DNA from: Corynebacterium comes | GTDB lineage: Bacteria; Actinomycetota; Actinomycetes; Mycobacteriales; Mycobacteriaceae | Assembly (NCBI RefSeq): GCF_009734405.1 | Contig: NZ_CP046453.1 | Coordinates: 1,116,001 to 1,180,000, forward strand | DNA length: 64,000 nucleotides | Direction: 5' to 3' | Shown: positions 61,318-64,000 of the stretch, in pieces | How positions within the stretch are numbered: the first letter of the stretch is position 1 | Layout: every line of letters starts with the position of its first letter | Notes under the pieces: model-generated | Databases searched by the model: none | Told to the model about the DNA's origin: nothing | The model's input: only the letters and a program-made list of their open reading frames with translations | Translations under genes and position numbers: made by a program

Positions 61318-63309
61318 ATGGACAATTCTCGGCCCCGCACCTCGGCCGGTTCCCCCCAGCAGTCCCCGGAGAATGCAGTACCCACCTCCGCCACGTCGGC
61401 AGGCAAAGTCGGCGGGTCAGAGGGAAGGGCCCAGCCGGCGTCCTGGCCGCTCGCGCTCGGTGCGCTCGGGGTGGTCTTCGGTGACATCGGCACCAGCCCG
61501 CTGTACGCCCTGCACACCGCCTTCAGCATGAAACACAACGCGATCACCCCCGATCCACAGAATGTCTACGGGATCATCTCCATGGTCCTGTGGACTATCA
61601 CCATCATCGTCACCGTCAAATATGTGCTGCTGGTGACCCGTGCGGACAACGACGGTCAAGGTGGCATCCTTGCCCTGGTCGCGCTGCTGCGACGTCATCT
61701 CACCGGACGCAGGAACCTGGGCACGGCGGTCACCCTCCTCGGCATGCTCGGCGCCGCCCTGTTCTACGGGGATGCGGTCATCACTCCCGCGATCTCCGTG
61801 CTCAGCGCCGTCGAAGGACTGTCCGTGGTCTCACCCGACCTGGGACGACTGGTCGTGCCCGTCTCCGTGGTGGTGCTCGCCCTCCTGTTCGCCGTCCAAC
61901 CCTTCGGCACCGGCAAGGTGGCCCGCGCCTTCGGCCCCATCATGCTCGCCTGGTTCGCCACCATGGCGTTGCTGGGCATCCCGCAGATCATCGCCCACCC
62001 CCAGATCCTGGTGAGTCTCTCCCCACATTGGGCGATCGAGCTGGTGCTGCGTCATCCATTCCAGGCATTCGTCCTGCTGGGCGCGGTGGTGCTGACGGTC
62101 ACCGGCGCTGAGGCGCTCTACGCCGACCTGGGGCATTTCGGTGCCAGGGCCATGCGCCTGGCCTGGCTCACGGCCGCGATGCCGGCCCTCGTGCTCGTCT
62201 ATCTGGGGCAGGGCGCACTGGTCATCTCCACACCTGAAGCCGTGGCCAACCCCATGTTCTACCTCGCTCCGCCGGCCCTGCAGATTCCCCTGGTCATTTT
62301 CGCCACCATCGCGACCATCATCGCCTCCCAGGCGGTGATCTCGGGGACCTTCTCCGTGACCCGCCAAGCCATCCGTCTGGGCCTGCTGCCCCGACTGGCG
62401 GTGAAACACACCTCCCGGCGAGAAGAGGGACAGATCTATCTTTCGATGGTCAACTGGGGCCTGTTCGTCGCCGTCATGGCCCTGGTGCTGCTCTTCGCCT
62501 CCTCCGCCGAGCTGGCCAACGCCTACGGTCTGGCGGTCACCGGGACCCTGGTCCTGGAGTCTCTCCTGTTCCTGCTCTTCGCCTCCGCCGTCTGGCGCTG
62601 GGGCTGGTGGAAGATCGCTGCCTTTGCGACGCTGATCGGACTACTGGAGATCGCGCTGTTCGCCGCCAACGTCACCAAACTCTTCGCCGGCGGCTGGTTG
62701 CCGCTGCTGATAGCCGCGGCGGTGGTGCTGGTCATGACAACCTGGCTGGGTGGCAGTGACCGGGTCTCGACGATTCGCCGCGAGCTGGAAGGCCCCCTCC
62801 TGCCGTTCGTGGATGCCCTGCGGTCGACGCGGGTTCGGCGGGTTCCCGGTGTAGTGGTGTTCCCGCACGCCAGCCCCGACACCACCCCACTCGCCCTGGT
62901 CAGACTCGTCCGAGACTTCCACGTGCTCCATGAGCACGTGGTCATCGTGCGACTCGTCCATGCCAACGTCCCGCACGTACGCCCTGCAGAGCGGATCCGG
63001 GTCGACGACATCGGCTCGACGGCGGATGGCATCGTGCACGTGACCATCCGGGTCGGATTCATCGATGACCAGGATATCCCCCGCAATCTTGCCCTGGCCC
63101 TCGACCAGAGCCCTGAGCTGCACATCGACCTGGACCAGGCGCTGTACTTCCTCTCGGTGCTCACCCTCCGGCCGCCGCGCACGCCCCGGTTGCGTGACTG
63201 GCGGCAGAAACTGTTCCTCGCTCTGGAGAAGAATCAGGCCAACCGCACCGAAATCTTCCACCTTCCACCCACGCGAACCATCCTGCTGGGATCCGAACTG
63301 CACCTGTAG
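61318..63309 (+). CDS. kup: KUP-family potassium uptake protein
   Basis: A 663-residue K+ transporter. The signature GVVFGDIGTSPLYALHTAFSM opens the first helix, and about twelve helices follow (up to residue ~470). RADNDGQGGILALVALL and FYGDAVITPAISVLSAVEGL are family motifs. The C-terminal ~180 residues are cytosolic. The first ~45 residues before the first helix are Ser/Pro/Ala-rich. The start is ATG 61318 with a weak AGGTG upstream; the frame extends back to 61201 over the ilvC terminator and is not used. Kup beside ilvC is not the C. glutamicum arrangement as I recall it. Confidence 0.92.
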   Translation: MDNSRPRTSAGSPQQSPENAVPTSATSAGKVGGSEGRAQPASWPLALGALGVVFGDIGTSPLYALHTAFSMKHNAITPDPQNVYGIISMVLWTITIIVTVKYVLLVTRADNDGQGGILALVALLRRHLTGRRNLGTAVTLLGMLGAALFYGDAVITPAISVLSAVEGLSVVSPDLGRLVVPVSVVVLALLFAVQPFGTGKVARAFGPIMLAWFATMALLGIPQIIAHPQILVSLSPHWAIELVLRHPFQAFVLLGAVVLTVTGAEALYADLGHFGARAMRLAWLTAAMPALVLVYLGQGALVISTPEAVANPMFYLAPPALQIPLVIFATIATIIASQAVISGTFSVTRQAIRLGLLPRLAVKHTSRREEGQIYLSMVNWGLFVAVMALVLLFASSAELANAYGLAVTGTLVLESLLFLLFASAVWRWGWWKIAAFATLIGLLEIALFAANVTKLFAGGWLPLLIAAAVVLVMTTWLGGSDRVSTIRRELEGPLLPFVDALRSTRVRRVPGVVVFPHASPDTTPLALVRLVRDFHVLHEHVVIVRLVHANVPHVRPAERIRVDDIGSTADGIVHVTIRVGFIDDQDIPRNLALALDQSPELHIDLDQALYFLSVLTLRPPRTPRLRDWRQKLFLALEKNQANRTEIFHLPPTRTILLGSELHL

Positions 63310-63378
63310 TTCGGCGAAGCCCACGGACCATCGCCTCGACGATTCCACTGGATCCACCCTCTTCAGGAGGTACCTGGG

Positions 63379-64000
63379 ATGACCACCCCGAACAATCCCC
63401 GCCACATGCAGCCTCCGCCCCCGTCAGGGCCTGTTCCCGGGCAACCCGCTCCCGCCGGGGTGGTCGCCCTCTGGTCCGACACCGTGGGAAGGGCCGCCAC
63501 CCGCTGCGGCCAGGTCCTGCTCATCGCGGCCGTCTCCGCCGGCGTGGTGTGGCTCCTGCTGCGGGTCTACCTCGTGATGATCGCGGCATTCGTGGCGCTG
63601 GTCTTCGCCTCCGCCGTCTACCCGCTGGTCAGATGGCTGGTGGGCAAGGGCTGGTCCCGGTTGTCGGCCACCGGAGTCGTGTTCGTGGGCATCTTCACCC
63701 TGTTGAGTGGAGTGGTCACGGAAATCGTCTTCGCGGTCCGCACTGAGTGGGACTCGTTGTCCACCTCCGCGGTGGAGGGGTGGCACCGGCTCCAGCAGTT
63801 CATCATGTCCGGGCCACTACCCGTTGACACCGGCGCCGTCGACAATGCCCTGCAGCGGGCCACCGGGCTGATCGCCAGCGGCACATTCCTCGGAAGTGCC
63901 GTGACCGGGATCACCATCGCCACGGAAGCGGTCACCGGGCTGATCCTCATGATCGTCATCCTGTTCTTCTTCCTCAAGGACGGGCCGAAGATATGGAACT
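63379..64000 (+). CDS. AI-2E family transporter (3' truncated)
   Basis: The frame is open from ATG 63379 to the window end (207 codons). A strong AGGAGG site lies 8 nt upstream. After a ~35-residue Pro/Gln/Gly-rich N terminus there are two helices (about 53-72 and 73-92 region), a third near 100-125, then an extracytoplasmic stretch and the family motif FFFLKDGPKIW near the right edge. This is the UPF0118/AI-2E family (YdgG/TqsA-type), whose members export autoinducer, Na+ or other small solutes. The gap to kup is 69 nt, so the two may be cotranscribed. Confidence 0.85.
   Translation, partial: MTTPNNPRHMQPPPPSGPVPGQPAPAGVVALWSDTVGRAATRCGQVLLIAAVSAGVVWLLLRVYLVMIAAFVALVFASAVYPLVRWLVGKGWSRLSATGVVFVGIFTLLSGVVTEIVFAVRTEWDSLSTSAVEGWHRLQQFIMSGPLPVDTGAVDNALQRATGLIASGTFLGSAVTGITIATEAVTGLILMIVILFFFLKDGPKIWN

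Overview
The window is a stretch of core chromosome from a high-GC Corynebacterium (Actinomycetota, mycolic-acid group). The gene content and order are those known from C. glutamicum and partly from Mycobacterium: prmC-tsaC-wecA-atpBEFHAGDC, nucS, glgB-glgE, etfBA-cysteine desulfurase-mnmA, ligA-gatCA-pfkA-gatB, lysE/lysG, ilvD-PH protein-mscCG-ilvBNC. NucS instead of MutSL, GlgE, LysE/LysG and an MscCG-type channel all point to this genus. The species cannot be fixed from the sequence alone.

Layout. 1-2.9 kb: end of prmC, threonylcarbamoyl-AMP synthase, WecA-type lipid-linked sugar transferase and a small AtpI-like membrane protein. 3.4-10.6 kb: complete F1Fo ATP synthase operon, closed by a strong terminator. 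10.8-13.6 kb: DUF2550 protein, NucS, a treble-clef-like small protein, a thiamine-binding-type protein and a thioredoxin-fold/TPR protein whose 3' end carries a 34-bp tandem duplication. 13.6-18 kb: glgB and glgE on the minus strand. 18-24 kb: ABC ATPase, Nudix hydrolase, THUMP-like methyltransferase, EtfB, EtfA, cysteine desulfurase. 24-31 kb: secreted GH25 protein, spermidine-synthase-like protein, mnmA, a MetE-like protein, an ABC-2 exporter pair and a TDT-family transporter. 31-44 kb: DEDDh exonuclease, LigA, ACT-domain protein, GatC/GatA, YczE-like membrane protein, siderophore-interacting protein behind a DtxR-type box, MFS exporter, PfkA, Mug, PrpF-like isomerase, GatB. 44-48 kb: a redox pair, a MarR regulator and the divergent lysE/lysG pair. 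48.4-49.6 kb: one methyltransferase gene of visibly different base composition, the only clearly foreign-looking gene. 49.8-57.3 kb: CPW-type hydroquinone reductase, DoxX protein, GT87 mannosyltransferase, ilvD, PH-domain protein and MscCG. 57.3-61.2 kb: leader peptide, attenuator and ilvB-ilvN-ilvC. 61.3 kb to the end: Kup and a truncated AI-2E family transporter.

How the genes work together. The ATP synthase is the energy core. wecA, the GT87 transferase and GlgE/GlgB feed envelope and alpha-glucan synthesis. The cysteine desulfurase and MnmA probably form a tRNA 2-thiolation route. GatCAB makes Gln-tRNA(Gln), and perhaps Asn-tRNA(Asn), by transamidation. NucS, Mug, LigA and the DnaQ-like exonuclease serve DNA maintenance. 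LysE/LysG and MscCG export amino acids, next to the branched-chain amino acid pathway.

No rRNA, tRNA, CRISPR array, prophage or transposase was seen. The strongest regulatory pattern is a -10-like hexamer 6-8 nt upstream of about twenty start codons, the signature of leaderless transcripts. No wholly new multi-gene system is evident. The best leads are small regulatory structures (MarR-type palindrome, uORFs, attenuator, overlapping divergent leaderless promoters) and the foreign methyltransferase.
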